Of a stretch of 64,000 nucleotides of DNA, positions 48,509 to 58,140 are shown piece after piece. The notes beneath the pieces were generated by a model. That model saw only the letters and a list, made by a program, of their open reading frames with translations. It made no database searches and had not been told where the DNA came from. The position numbers and the translations under genes are program-made. The number at the start of each line of letters is the position of its first letter. Within the stretch, counting starts at the first letter, position 1. Source of the stretch: Flavobacteriales bacterium. Its GTDB lineage: Bacteria > Bacteroidota > Bacteroidia > Flavobacteriales > Flavobacteriaceae. The stretch is taken from positions 1 to 64,000 of the forward strand of contig WTJC01000038.1 of the NCBI GenBank assembly GCA_011525015.1, in the 5' to 3' direction.

Positions 48509-49915
48509 ATGAAAAAATTCGATGTCGCTGTAATAGGTTCAGGACCTGGAGGATACGTAGCTGCAATTCGCTGCGCTCAACTTGGAATGCGCACAGCATT
48601 AATTGAAAAAGAAAGTACCTTAGGAGGCACCTGTTTAAATGTAGGTTGTATCCCCTCAAAATCACTTTTGGATTCTTCTCATCATTACGAAGATGCTTTG
48701 AAACATTTTGAAACACATGGCATCAAAATAAAGGGAGAGGTTGAGCTTGATTTTCCTCAGATGATCAATCGAAAACAACAAGTTGTAGATCAGACTACAA
48801 AAGGAATTGAGTTTTTGATGGATAAAAATAAAATCGAAGTAATTCGAGGTCTTGGACGTTTTAAAACAGCCTCAACGCTTGAAATTGTTCAAGGTGATGA
48901 GGTTGTTGAAGAAGTTGAAGCGGCAAAATACATTATCGCTACGGGCTCTAAACCCGGAAATTTACCCTTTATTACTTTGGATCACGAACGTATCATTACG
49001 TCTACAGAAGCCCTTTCGCTCAGTGAAATCCCTAAAAAATTAGTAGTAATAGGCGGAGGAGTTATTGGATTAGAACTCGGTCAAGTGTACAAAAGACTAG
49101 GGTCTGAAGTAGAGGTCATAGAATATGCAGATCGCATTATCTCTGGAATGGATGCGGCTCTTTCTAAAGAGCTTATGAAATCCCTAAAAAAGCAAAAAAT
49201 TAAATTTCACCTCTCTCATCAAGTAAAAGAGGTGAAACGTGTCGGAGATAAGGTTTTGGTCTCTGCTGACGATAAAAAAGGTGTCACACATGAGTTTGAG
49301 TCTGATTACACCTTAGTATCTGTAGGGAGAGTGGCTAATACCGAAGGGTTACAATTAGAAAATGCCGGACTCTCAACCGACGAAAGAGGGCGAATTCTGG
49401 TGAATGATTACTTACAAACTGAGCAAGCTCATATTTATGCCATAGGTGATGTTATTAAAGGCGCCATGTTGGCTCACAAAGCTGAAGAAGAAGGTGTTTT
49501 TGTAGCTGAAGTTATGGCGGGTCAAAAACCACACATCAATTATAATTTAATTCCTTCTGTAGTTTATACTTGGCCAGAGGTCGCCTCAGTTGGACTCACT
49601 GAAGAACAATTAAAACTACAAGAACGGGATTATAAAAGTGGTCAATTTCCAATGCGTGCACTGGGAAGAGCCCGTGCGAGCATGGATATAGATGGATTTG
49701 TAAAAATATTGGCTGATACCAAAACAGATGAGGTATTAGGTGTACATATGATAGGTGCACGCTGTGCAGATCTAATTGCAGAAGGTGTTACCGCCATGGA
49801 ATTTAGAGCCTCTGCTGAGGATATCGCCAGAATGTCTCATGCGCATCCTACCTACGCTGAAGCTGTTAAAGAAGCTGCTTTAGCCGCTTCAGAAAACCGT
49901 GCTTTACACATGTGA
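48509..49915 (+). CDS. lpdA: Dihydrolipoyl dehydrogenase
   Basis: The FAD-containing E3 component of 2-oxoacid dehydrogenase complexes, about 468 residues from the ATG at 48509. FAD motif VAVIGSGPGGYVAAIRCAQLG is at the N-terminus, and the redox disulfide is in GGTCLNVGCIPSK. NAD-binding VVIGGGVIGLELGQVYKRLG and the C-terminal His-Glu of HAHPTYAEAVKEA complete the set. No E1 or E2 gene is adjacent. Its last 50 bases overlap the convergent acyltransferase gene. Confidence 0.97.
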   Translation: MKKFDVAVIGSGPGGYVAAIRCAQLGMRTALIEKESTLGGTCLNVGCIPSKSLLDSSHHYEDALKHFETHGIKIKGEVELDFPQMINRKQQVVDQTTKGIEFLMDKNKIEVIRGLGRFKTASTLEIVQGDEVVEEVEAAKYIIATGSKPGNLPFITLDHERIITSTEALSLSEIPKKLVVIGGGVIGLELGQVYKRLGSEVEVIEYADRIISGMDAALSKELMKSLKKQKIKFHLSHQVKEVKRVGDKVLVSADDKKGVTHEFESDYTLVSVGRVANTEGLQLENAGLSTDERGRILVNDYLQTEQAHIYAIGDVIKGAMLAHKAEEEGVFVAEVMAGQKPHINYNLIPSVVYTWPEVASVGLTEEQLKLQERDYKSGQFPMRALGRARASMDIDGFVKILADTKTDEVLGVHMIGARCADLIAEGVTAMEFRASAEDIARMSHAHPTYAEAVKEAALAASENRALHM

Positions 49916-50993
49916 TCCATGTTTTTAGCCTTGGTTTAAAATGATGATAAACCACAGCAGACAGTGTACATATCAACATAAAGAGCAGAGCGTATGTTGT
50001 TGCTTCTGCCCAGTTGAGTGACTTCTTGTAGAATCGATACAATCCGTAGCCGGTAAAACTTCCGTAAAGAATGATATAGTGAATGATGTAGGTGGTAAGG
50101 GTACTCTGTCCTATTTTCACAATGCTTTTGTATTTGGTCAATCCTCTTAAGCTGGCAAAGACCGCAAAAACGATAAGGACGTCCCCCAGTCTAATAAACA
50201 AATAGTTATTATTCACTACTTCTTGTAGAAAAGCGAAGGTCGAATGAAGCGTGATCAATTCGGTAAAAAATCCACTAGAGTAGTGAATCAGCAGTAATCC
50301 CGATAGTAAACTACTTAAAATAAAGAAGGGATAGAAATAAGGCTTGTTTTGAAAGCGCAGGTACACTTGAGACAACAAAGCACCAAAACTGCTGTATCCC
50401 AGCCATGGAATAATGGTAAAAACAGATCCATTGGCCTTGTTGAGGTAATTTGCAAAAAGTTTTGGCAAGTACTCGTATTCAACCGTTTTATAATAAGGCT
50501 CGCCTAGAAAAAGCAAAAGAACAATACTGAACTGAATTATTGCATAAGCCCATTTTAGCCCCAAATCACTGAGCCAAAGGTGAATTTTGTACAATAACAC
50601 TATAGATAACAATGCCAGACCAATGCAGTGCAGTACATCCACCTGATAAAAGGCGTTATACAATTGCCCTTTAAATAAGCCACCAAAGTTTAACCGCAAT
50701 AAGTATCCATAAAGAATGAGTTCAAGACCTCTTTTAAGGCTTTTTTTAATTCTTGGATTGTGATGATTTTGTGCCTTGTTGCTCAAAAGTAAATAAGAGA
50801 CAATAAAACCAGAAACCGTAAAGAATACCGGAGCCGTAATACCCCTGAAATACAGCCACCACGAAAAAAGTTCATTTTCTTTATCACGAAAAGCAGGATC
50901 TAATAAACCATCGATAAAATGTCCCTGAAGCATCATTAAAATCGCCCAGGCCCTTATGGCGTCAATGTAGTATAATCGCTGAACTGATTTCAA
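49866..50993 (-). CDS. DUF1624/HGSNAT-like membrane acyltransferase
   Basis: A 375-residue multi-pass protein, about ten helices. The N-terminal motif YIDAIRAWAILMMLQGHFIDG, with a conserved His in the first helix, and the pattern GITAPVFFTVSGFIVSYLLL are those of heparan-alpha-glucosaminide acetyltransferase-like (DUF1624) proteins. It may acetylate envelope sugars using cytoplasmic acetyl-CoA. The start is TTG; no ATG precedes the conserved motif. The 3' end overlaps lpdA by 50 bases on the opposite strand, the longest such overlap here. Confidence 0.8.
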   Translation of the reverse strand: MKSVQRLYYIDAIRAWAILMMLQGHFIDGLLDPAFRDKENELFSWWLYFRGITAPVFFTVSGFIVSYLLLSNKAQNHHNPRIKKSLKRGLELILYGYLLRLNFGGLFKGQLYNAFYQVDVLHCIGLALLSIVLLYKIHLWLSDLGLKWAYAIIQFSIVLLLFLGEPYYKTVEYEYLPKLFANYLNKANGSVFTIIPWLGYSSFGALLSQVYLRFQNKPYFYPFFILSSLLSGLLLIHYSSGFFTELITLHSTFAFLQEVVNNNYLFIRLGDVLIVFAVFASLRGLTKYKSIVKIGQSTLTTYIIHYIILYGSFTGYGLYRFYKKSLNWAEATTYALLFMLICTLSAVVYHHFKPRLKTWITCVKHGFLKRLKQLL

Positions 50994-51010
50994 TACGGAT
51001 AAATTTGAGT

Positions 51011-51018
51011 CAAAAATA
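51011..51018 (-). promoter_or_regulatory. -7 promoter box of the DUF1624 gene
   Basis: The minus strand reads TATTTTTG (TAnnTTTG), 17 bases before the TTG start at 50993. It lies back to back with the tilS promoter. Confidence 0.45.
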
Positions 51019-51038
51019 AATAAAAGCGCTTGGTTAGC

Positions 51039-51046
51039 TAACTTTG
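51039..51046 (+). promoter_or_regulatory. -7 promoter box of tilS
   Basis: TAACTTTG matches TAnnTTTG. The tilS ATG at 51054 is only seven bases beyond, implying a leader of about three bases or none. Confidence 0.5.
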
Positions 51047-51053
51047 TAGTGAA

Positions 51054-52352
51054 ATGACATTGAATCTAGACCATCTTCGAGAAATCCTTAATCCACATAG
51101 AGAAAAACACCTGTTGTTGGCCTGTAGCGGAGGTCTTGACAGTACTGTTTTGGCTCATGTTTTTGGAATACTTGAACTGAATTTTAGTTTGATTCATGTC
51201 AATTATAAATTAAGAGGTCTTGACAGTGATTTAGATCAGGAGCATGTAGAACAACTTGCAAATCAGTTAGGCGTAGAATGTCATGTCTTAGTTGAGGACA
51301 TAAGTAACACCAACCAAAACATACAACTGACGGCTAGAAAGCTGCGATACACTTTTTTTAAAAAGATTCAAGAATCTACTCCGAACAGTATTTTATGTAC
51401 TGCACATCATTTAGACGATCAAATAGAAACCTTTTTTATCAACCTGCTCAGAGGAACTGGAGTTAAAGGATTGAGCGGTATTTCAGAGTCAGATGAACTT
51501 ATAAGACCATTACTTAATTACGATAAGAAACAAATTCATCAGTACGCCCTGGCGAATGAACTGAAATGGAGAGAAGACACCTCTAATCAAAAAGCAACCT
51601 ACCTACGCAATAAAATAAGATTAGAATTACTGCCTGTCCTTTCCCAAATAGAAGAGGACTATCGATCGAATTTTAGTCAAAATTTCGAGCATTTAAAACG
51701 TGACAGTAGTATTGTTGAAATGCACAGAACTCAAATTCTAAGTGGAGTGATGACAGAAAAAAATGAGATCAAAAGATATGATATACAAAAGATTGAAGCG
51801 CTCACTCCTTTTGAAACACTTTTAGATTTAATTTTTAGGCCAGAAGGTTTTTCTCATCTTCCAGACTTGAAACAGCTGTTAAAGGCTGAAGGTGGTAAAT
51901 TCATAGAGAATGATCAAAAAGACCAACGCTTACTCAAGTCGGGTCATTCATTATATCAGCTCTCTAATCAGACTAAGCCCGATTTATTTGATATGAACTC
52001 CCTTTTTTCGATAACTGAAGTAACGGAGGAGGAGGTAAGCTATACAGACAATAGCTGTATTTATGTAGACCAAGAAATGCTCAAAGGAGACTTTAATCTT
52101 CAGCCTTTGTCGGCTTTACACTATTTTTATCCTTTGGGAATGACTAAAAAGAAAAAAGTCTCCAAATTTTTAAAGGATATCGGTATTCAAGGCCCCTTAA
52201 AATTGTATGTCCCATTACTGTTTGATGGTGATGAATTGCTTTGGGTAGTCCCTTTTCGAATGGACCACAGAAGTAGAATTACCTCGAAAACAAAAAATAT
52301 TTTAAAAATAGAATGTTTAGAAAAAGACTTCTGGGAGCTCTTCTCTTCCTAA
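51054..52352 (+). CDS. tilS: tRNA(Ile)-lysidine synthase TilS
   Basis: An ATP-dependent enzyme that attaches lysine to C34 of the CAU-anticodon tRNA-Ile so that it reads AUA. The PP-loop ACSGGLDSTVLAHVF is at about residues 23-37; HVNYKLRG, ARKLRYTFF, LCTAHHLDDQIETFFINLLRG and RNKIRLELLPVL follow. The C-terminal TilS domain is present (FYPLGMTKKKKVSKFLKDIGI). At 432 residues it is full length. Its 3' end overlaps the dsbD start by 40 bases. Confidence 0.97.
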   Translation: MTLNLDHLREILNPHREKHLLLACSGGLDSTVLAHVFGILELNFSLIHVNYKLRGLDSDLDQEHVEQLANQLGVECHVLVEDISNTNQNIQLTARKLRYTFFKKIQESTPNSILCTAHHLDDQIETFFINLLRGTGVKGLSGISESDELIRPLLNYDKKQIHQYALANELKWREDTSNQKATYLRNKIRLELLPVLSQIEEDYRSNFSQNFEHLKRDSSIVEMHRTQILSGVMTEKNEIKRYDIQKIEALTPFETLLDLIFRPEGFSHLPDLKQLLKAEGGKFIENDQKDQRLLKSGHSLYQLSNQTKPDLFDMNSLFSITEVTEEEVSYTDNSCIYVDQEMLKGDFNLQPLSALHYFYPLGMTKKKKVSKFLKDIGIQGPLKLYVPLLFDGDELLWVVPFRMDHRSRITSKTKNILKIECLEKDFWELFSS

Positions 52353-54295
52353 ATAGTATTAGCCTTTTAGGACAATTTACTGCACCTCCATTGCAATGGA
52401 GTAAGGAGTTGATTCAAGAATCTGACTCTGTTTACCGCCTTGAGATTACAGCTCTTATTGAAGACGGATGGCATTTGTACTCTCAATTTACACCTGAAGG
52501 AGGAAGTCTTCCAACAGAACTAGAATTTATAGATGCCGGTGTCGCTTTTGAGCTGCTTGGTAAAACCGAAGAAAGTGAAACCGAAACGGCTTATTCCGAT
52601 GTTTTTGAGGTTGACGAACGCTTTTTCAAAAAAAGAGCAGTTTTCACTCAAAAAATTAAACCACTTCAGGAGGTATACTCCGTTGAGGTAATGGTCTATT
52701 ATCAGGTGTGTAAAGAGGTTTGTATTCCAGGGGAAGAGCGCATTGAATTTGTAATTAATCCAAATCTTAAAAAACAAAGCACTGCTAATTTTTCTGAAGA
52801 AAATAACCAAAATGAACGTTTAATTATTCCAATAAAAAATAGTAGGATCAATGACCCTCAAAGTAAGCAGACGGGGTCACAACCCATGGATTTATCACTT
52901 GTGCTGCTTGGATTTTTAGGAGGACTTATTGCACTGCTCACGCCTTGTGTTTTTCCTATGATTCCATTGACAGTCTCTTTCTTTTCCTCGGAAAAAAATA
53001 AGGGAAAAACAAAAAAACTCGCTCTTTTTTACAGTACGAGCATTGTTTTGATTTTTATTTTATTGAGTCTGCCTTTTCATCTTTATGACAGTATTGATCC
53101 TCAATTTTTTAATCGCATCGCGACTAATGTCTATCTAAACCTTTCATTCTTTGTGGTGCTGCTGCTATTTGCACTTTCACTTTTTGGTTTATTCGAATTA
53201 AACCTTCCTTCGAGTTGGAGTACTCGTTTAGATGGATACAGCAGTAAATTTTCTGGATTTGCAGGCAGCTTTTTTATGGCTTTAACCTTAGTCATTGTAT
53301 CGTTTTCGTGCACTGGTCCTGTATTAGGAGGACTTCTGGGTTCAACAGCGCTAGTTGGTGGTCAGGTTGCCATGAATTTGACTTTAGGGATGTTCGGTTT
53401 TGGATTGGCACTCGCGATTCCATTTGGTCTGTTTGCCTGGTTTCCCAATGGATTGAAAGCGCTTCCTAAGTCTGGTGCTTGGATGAATACAGCTAAAGGA
53501 GTATTGGGATTTGTAGAACTTGCTTTGGCGTTCAAATTCTTATCTAACGCAGATTTGGTTAGTGGTTGGGGTGTTTTATACTATGAAATCTTTCTTATCA
53601 TTTGGATCATCATCAGTATAGCATTACTGATTTACTTGATGCTTAAAATCAATTTTAAAACGCTTAAAAATCTTCAAAAAGGAGTTTGGATTTTGATGTA
53701 CTCAGGTCTGCTTTTATTTACCATTAATTTGTCAAATGGATTACTCAATAAGGGCAATGTCGCTTTAGTTGGAGCATTCATCCCCCCTGATTTTTACAGT
53801 ATTTCTTCGAATAACGAAGAGCAATGTCCTTTGGGGTTGGATTGTTATAAAGATTTCGATAAAGGAATGACAGAGGCTAAACGACTAAACAAACCTGTTC
53901 TTCTCGATTTTACAGGATGGTCTTGTGTTAATTGCAGGAAGATGGAAAATGATGTTTGGCGTCAAAAAAAGGTATACGATTTACTGCAGAATGAAGTGGT
54001 TTTGATATCACTTTACGTAGACGATAGGGCTGAACTCTCCGAAGAAGAACAATTTGTAGTTTCTTACAGAGAAAACCATCAAAAAGAAATAAGAACTATC
54101 GGGGATAAGTGGAGCGCCTTTCAAGTGCTTAACTTTGGCTATTTGTCTCAGCCATTTTACGTACTTATATCTCCGGAATACCAAATCTTAAATTCACCTA
54201 TTCAATACACAGATTCAGAAAGTTACTTTAGGTGGCTTGATGACGCAATTCAAAACTTTAAAGCAAAATATGAATTTGAGAAAAGTATTTTTTAG
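52313..54295 (+). CDS. dsbD: Thiol:disulfide interchange protein DsbD-type
   Basis: A three-part inner-membrane reductase of 660 residues that passes electrons from cytoplasmic thioredoxin to the periplasm. A signal peptide (LLGALLFLNSISLLGQ) leads to the N-terminal DsbD-alpha domain, with cysteines in VCKEVCIPGEE. The central eight-helix domain carries LTPCVFPMIPLTVSFF and VSFSCTGPVLGGLLG. The C-terminal thioredoxin domain has GWSCVNCRKME. All three cysteine pairs are intact. The signal peptide fixes the start, so the 40-base overlap with tilS is real and suggests coupling. Confidence 0.95.
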   Translation: MFRKRLLGALLFLNSISLLGQFTAPPLQWSKELIQESDSVYRLEITALIEDGWHLYSQFTPEGGSLPTELEFIDAGVAFELLGKTEESETETAYSDVFEVDERFFKKRAVFTQKIKPLQEVYSVEVMVYYQVCKEVCIPGEERIEFVINPNLKKQSTANFSEENNQNERLIIPIKNSRINDPQSKQTGSQPMDLSLVLLGFLGGLIALLTPCVFPMIPLTVSFFSSEKNKGKTKKLALFYSTSIVLIFILLSLPFHLYDSIDPQFFNRIATNVYLNLSFFVVLLLFALSLFGLFELNLPSSWSTRLDGYSSKFSGFAGSFFMALTLVIVSFSCTGPVLGGLLGSTALVGGQVAMNLTLGMFGFGLALAIPFGLFAWFPNGLKALPKSGAWMNTAKGVLGFVELALAFKFLSNADLVSGWGVLYYEIFLIIWIIISIALLIYLMLKINFKTLKNLQKGVWILMYSGLLLFTINLSNGLLNKGNVALVGAFIPPDFYSISSNNEEQCPLGLDCYKDFDKGMTEAKRLNKPVLLDFTGWSCVNCRKMENDVWRQKKVYDLLQNEVVLISLYVDDRAELSEEEQFVVSYRENHQKEIRTIGDKWSAFQVLNFGYLSQPFYVLISPEYQILNSPIQYTDSESYFRWLDDAIQNFKAKYEFEKSIF

Positions 54296-56648
54296 TGTAA
54301 TAGGATTACTGCTGCTTATAGCAATTCTATTGAAGATTTGGGTAAATACCAACACACCACTTTACCAAGGACAATTAGAATTGATTGGATTAGACCAAGA
54401 GACGGAGGTTTATTTTGATGATTATGGAATTCCGCACATCTATGCAGAAAACGATGCCGACATGTTCAAAACACTTGGATACATTCATGCGCAAGAACGC
54501 CTCTGGCAAATGGAGCTTTTGAGAAGAGTAGCAAGCGGTCGTTTGTCTGAAATTTTTGGAGCTGAATTTATTGAAAACGATAAATTTTTTCTCAACCTTG
54601 GTATTGCAGAAAATAGCATTGAAACAGTTCGTAAACTCGAAAGCGATACTGATTTTGTGTATTTCTCTAATGCTTATTTAGAGGGGGTTAATCACTTTAT
54701 AAATACGGGATATACACCTATTGAATACAAAATCCTCGGCATTGAAAAAGAAGAATACGACCTTGTAGATGTCTATAATATTTTGGGATACATGAGTTTT
54801 AGTTTTGCCATGGCACAAAAAACAGATCCTGTACTCTCAAAAATTAAAGCCGAATACGGGGATGCCTATTTAAAAGACCTTGCCATTGACATGCCTTATC
54901 AAAACACCTTGATTCCTTCTTTTAAATCAGCAAATTATGAGCAAGTCCTAAGTTGGAATACCGTTCTAGAGCGTTTAAATGAAAAGCAGATACCCTCATT
55001 TGTAGGCAGTAATAGTTGGGTTTTATCTCCTGATAAATCTGAATCTGGTGGAGTTTTGTTCGCCAATGATCCTCATATCGCTTTTGCACAACCAGCAGTT
55101 TGGTATGAAGCACATCTCAACAGTCCTCAAATCGAGAAATATGGATTCTTTTTAGCAGGCGTGCCTTTTCCTCTAATTGGACAAAACAGAACGATTGCTC
55201 ATGGACTTACCATGTTTGAAAATGACGATATCGATTTTTACCAAGAAGATGAAATCAACGAGGAGTACTACAGAAATCATAAAGGAGATACCCTTGCCTA
55301 CTCGAAAAAATCATATACGATTAGGGTAAAAGATGGTGAAGATGTAGCTTTTAATCATAAAAGTAGTTTTAGAGGCCCTGTTTTAGAAGCAAGATCGCTT
55401 ATTCATGGTATTGAAAACAATGCAACTAGTATTTCTTGGGAATATTTAAAAGGTGAAAATCGTCTTTTAGAGGGTTTATTCGATTATTCTTTTGCTACTT
55501 CTTTTTCTGAGTTTGAAGCTTCTTTAGATAAAATTCACGCTCCCGGTTTAAACGTGATGTACGGTGATGTTGAAGGTAATATTGCCTGGTGGACCGTTGG
55601 TCGTCTCTATCAACTTAATTCAAGGGTTTCTACCAAGTTTATTCTCAACGGTCAGGATTCCTTACATCAGATTAAAAGCTATCATGCATTTGAAAAAAAT
55701 CCATCCGCAATAAACCCACCTTGGAATTATGTCTACAGTGCAAATAATCAAGTAGATTCTACAGGTTTAGGATATTATTATCCTGGCTATTATTTACCTG
55801 AGGATCGAGCTAAACGGATAGTGTCTATACTCGAAGACAATCAGAAAATGAACCTTGAAACTATGCAGGAAATGATTTTAGATCACAAATCGACTTCTGC
55901 ACCTGATGTCATTTCAGCACTTTCTTCGGTTTTGGAGGATCAAAAATTGTCACCCACCCAGAAAAAAAAGTTAGAAGCTCTAAAAGGCTGGACTGGAACA
56001 CATAGTGCGACTGATGAAAGTCCTAGTTTATATCACAAATGGTTAAGTCACCTTTTAGTGCTTGTATTTGAGGATGAAATAGGTGAAGAACCCTATAAAG
56101 TCTTTAAAAACACCCATATATTTAAAAGGTCTATTCCTGGTGTTCTAAGTAATCCGAATTCTGTTTGGTGGGATAACATACACACCACTGAACCCGAAAC
56201 AGCCTCTGAATTGGTAACAAACTCATTTTTGAGTGCTTTCAATGATTTAACTGATTATTACCAGGGCACTGAAAATTGGCAGTGGAGCAAACTTCACATT
56301 CTTGAGCATAAACACGCATTTTCGGCTAATAGTCTTCTTCGTAAGTGGTTCAATGTGGGGCCATTTGAAGTCGCTGGATCCAAAGAGGTCATCAACAATT
56401 TACAATTCGATTATACTACCACCTCTTATTTTGATGTCAATATAGGTCCTTCAACACGAAGGATACTGGATATGTCGAAAATAGAAGAAGGCTTAAGCGT
56501 CTCTCCAACAGGACAATCGGGTAATATATTTAGTCAGCACTACAGTGATCAAGCGCAGATGTATAATCAGGGTAAGTTCCGCAAAATGCTTATGGATCAG
56601 GAGGCTATTAAAGAATCATCCTATCGCAAGCTAGTGTTAAAACCCTGA
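54270..56648 (+). CDS. Penicillin acylase family Ntn-hydrolase
   Basis: About 792 residues from the ATG at 54270, chosen because it opens an N-terminal membrane anchor (VFFSVIGLLLLIAILLKIW); the longer frame from 54237 needs a TTG. The alpha-chain motif FDDYGIPHIYAENDADMFKTLGYIHAQERLWQME is typical. Autocatalytic cleavage would expose the nucleophile serine in VGSNSWVLS (about residue 247). GVPFPLIGQNRTIAHGLT and YADVEGNIAWWTVG-like segments follow. It probably hydrolyses acyl amides such as acyl-homoserine lactones or lactam-like compounds in the periplasm. It overlaps dsbD by 26 bases. Confidence 0.92.
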   Translation: MNLRKVFFSVIGLLLLIAILLKIWVNTNTPLYQGQLELIGLDQETEVYFDDYGIPHIYAENDADMFKTLGYIHAQERLWQMELLRRVASGRLSEIFGAEFIENDKFFLNLGIAENSIETVRKLESDTDFVYFSNAYLEGVNHFINTGYTPIEYKILGIEKEEYDLVDVYNILGYMSFSFAMAQKTDPVLSKIKAEYGDAYLKDLAIDMPYQNTLIPSFKSANYEQVLSWNTVLERLNEKQIPSFVGSNSWVLSPDKSESGGVLFANDPHIAFAQPAVWYEAHLNSPQIEKYGFFLAGVPFPLIGQNRTIAHGLTMFENDDIDFYQEDEINEEYYRNHKGDTLAYSKKSYTIRVKDGEDVAFNHKSSFRGPVLEARSLIHGIENNATSISWEYLKGENRLLEGLFDYSFATSFSEFEASLDKIHAPGLNVMYGDVEGNIAWWTVGRLYQLNSRVSTKFILNGQDSLHQIKSYHAFEKNPSAINPPWNYVYSANNQVDSTGLGYYYPGYYLPEDRAKRIVSILEDNQKMNLETMQEMILDHKSTSAPDVISALSSVLEDQKLSPTQKKKLEALKGWTGTHSATDESPSLYHKWLSHLLVLVFEDEIGEEPYKVFKNTHIFKRSIPGVLSNPNSVWWDNIHTTEPETASELVTNSFLSAFNDLTDYYQGTENWQWSKLHILEHKHAFSANSLLRKWFNVGPFEVAGSKEVINNLQFDYTTTSYFDVNIGPSTRRILDMSKIEEGLSVSPTGQSGNIFSQHYSDQAQMYNQGKFRKMLMDQEAIKESSYRKLVLKP

Positions 56649-56688
56649 TTTATTTTTTCAGTATAACCCTTGTTATTTGTGATCAAAA

Positions 56689-58140
56689 ATGGTCACTATT
56701 AACTCCTGTCTAAACGTAGGTTTTGAGGTTTTTAGGGTAGAAGTGCAAATTGGTACAAGTCGTGGATACGGGGTCAAAATTATTGGTCTAACTGACAGAG
56801 TAGTAAGAGAGAGTAAGCACCGTATACTCACGGCTTTACACTTGAATGCTTATAAGGTTTCAGGTCAACGTATTATTATCAATTTAAGTCCTTCAGATTT
56901 ACCTAAAACAGGTATGGGCTTTGATTTACCCATTGCTATTGGAATTTTATTAGCACAAAAGCAAATTGAAAGCAAATTGCAGCTCAAACGTGTTATATTC
57001 TTCGCCGAGTTGAATTTAAACGGAGTGTTGAAAGCTAATCAAGGCACTGTAAATTGTGTTCAAGAGATGATTGCGCAGGATTTTGACTTTATTATTCTCG
57101 CCTATGAAGCTCGAGAGCGTTTAAATCATTTGAATCAAGAAAAATTAGTCTTTTGCAAAAACATAGGTGAGGTGATTGAATTTGTAGGGACTAAAAAGAA
57201 AATACATCAAGGTTTTGCGCTTCCAAAGCCTATGAAATACACAAAAAATGACTTTGATTTTAGTCAAATATTAAATCAAGAAGAGGCTGTTTATGCTGCT
57301 CAGGTTGCTGTTTTAGGTCATCATCATTTGATTTTAAAAGGTAAACCAGGGCTGGGAAAAAGTATGATTGCAGAACGTATATCAACGCTAATTTCTCGTG
57401 TTGATCATATAGATAAGAATGAAATATTGGGTATTTATGATTTGTTGAATGAACCCAACTCTAAAAGTTTATCCCATCCACTAATACCATTTCGAAAACC
57501 AGATCACAGTATTACACCTGTCGGATTTAAAGGAAGAACTCAAGGAAAATTGATGCCGGGCGAGGCTTCTCTGGCACATGGAGGTGTAATGTTTATGGAC
57601 GAGCTCAATTTTTTTCAAAGGGATATTTTACGGATCCTACAAGCGGTGTTAGACCAACGAAGGGTACAGCTAAAAAAAGGAAGTCAAAATTTTACCATAC
57701 CCGCTGACTTTTTATGCGTTACTGGCTTTAATGTATCAGAATCGAAGTATTATCCAAAAATGATTCCACCTTCCTTAATTGATAGATTTGATGTTTGTGT
57801 GTTTTTAGATGCCGTAGATCATAACAATCGAGGGAATACTATTGTGCAGAATTCCAAAAAACTAAGAACAGAAATTAATGAGGCTCGTACTTTTCAATTG
57901 GCCAGAAATTCAAAAATAGGAGCGGGATTAAATTCAAGGCTTGATGCTCAACAGACCTACGAATTGTGTAAAAAATCAAAAACGGCAAATCTATTGTTTA
58001 AAGAGGCGCTTGAAGCCAATAATTGGAGTTTTCGAAGACAACTAAAGGTGCTTCAATTGGCTCGAAGCATTGCTGATTTGGGTTTTGCTGAAAAAATTGA
58101 TGAATACCATTTGTCTAAGGCACTTACATGGGCACCCTAA
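56689..58140 (+). CDS. comM: Divergent YifB/ComM-like Mg-chelatase-type AAA+ ATPase
   Basis: 483 residues, against about 510 for typical YifB/ComM. An N-terminal ChlI-like domain (about 1-165, INLSPSDLPKTGMGFDLPIAIGIL) precedes an AAA+ module with Walker A GKPGLGKS, FRKPDHSITPVGFKG, PGEASLAHGGVMFMDELNFF (Walker B) and the arginine-finger region PPSLIDRFDV. A C-terminal helical domain follows (QLKVLQLARSIADLG). The cysteine-rich NPCPCG motif normally before the sensor region is replaced by GFNVSESKYYP. ComM is a branch-migration helicase aiding integration of transformed DNA. It overlaps the convergent gene downstream by 17 bases. Confidence 0.82.
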   Translation: MVTINSCLNVGFEVFRVEVQIGTSRGYGVKIIGLTDRVVRESKHRILTALHLNAYKVSGQRIIINLSPSDLPKTGMGFDLPIAIGILLAQKQIESKLQLKRVIFFAELNLNGVLKANQGTVNCVQEMIAQDFDFIILAYEARERLNHLNQEKLVFCKNIGEVIEFVGTKKKIHQGFALPKPMKYTKNDFDFSQILNQEEAVYAAQVAVLGHHHLILKGKPGLGKSMIAERISTLISRVDHIDKNEILGIYDLLNEPNSKSLSHPLIPFRKPDHSITPVGFKGRTQGKLMPGEASLAHGGVMFMDELNFFQRDILRILQAVLDQRRVQLKKGSQNFTIPADFLCVTGFNVSESKYYPKMIPPSLIDRFDVCVFLDAVDHNNRGNTIVQNSKKLRTEINEARTFQLARNSKIGAGLNSRLDAQQTYELCKKSKTANLLFKEALEANNWSFRRQLKVLQLARSIADLGFAEKIDEYHLSKALTWAP

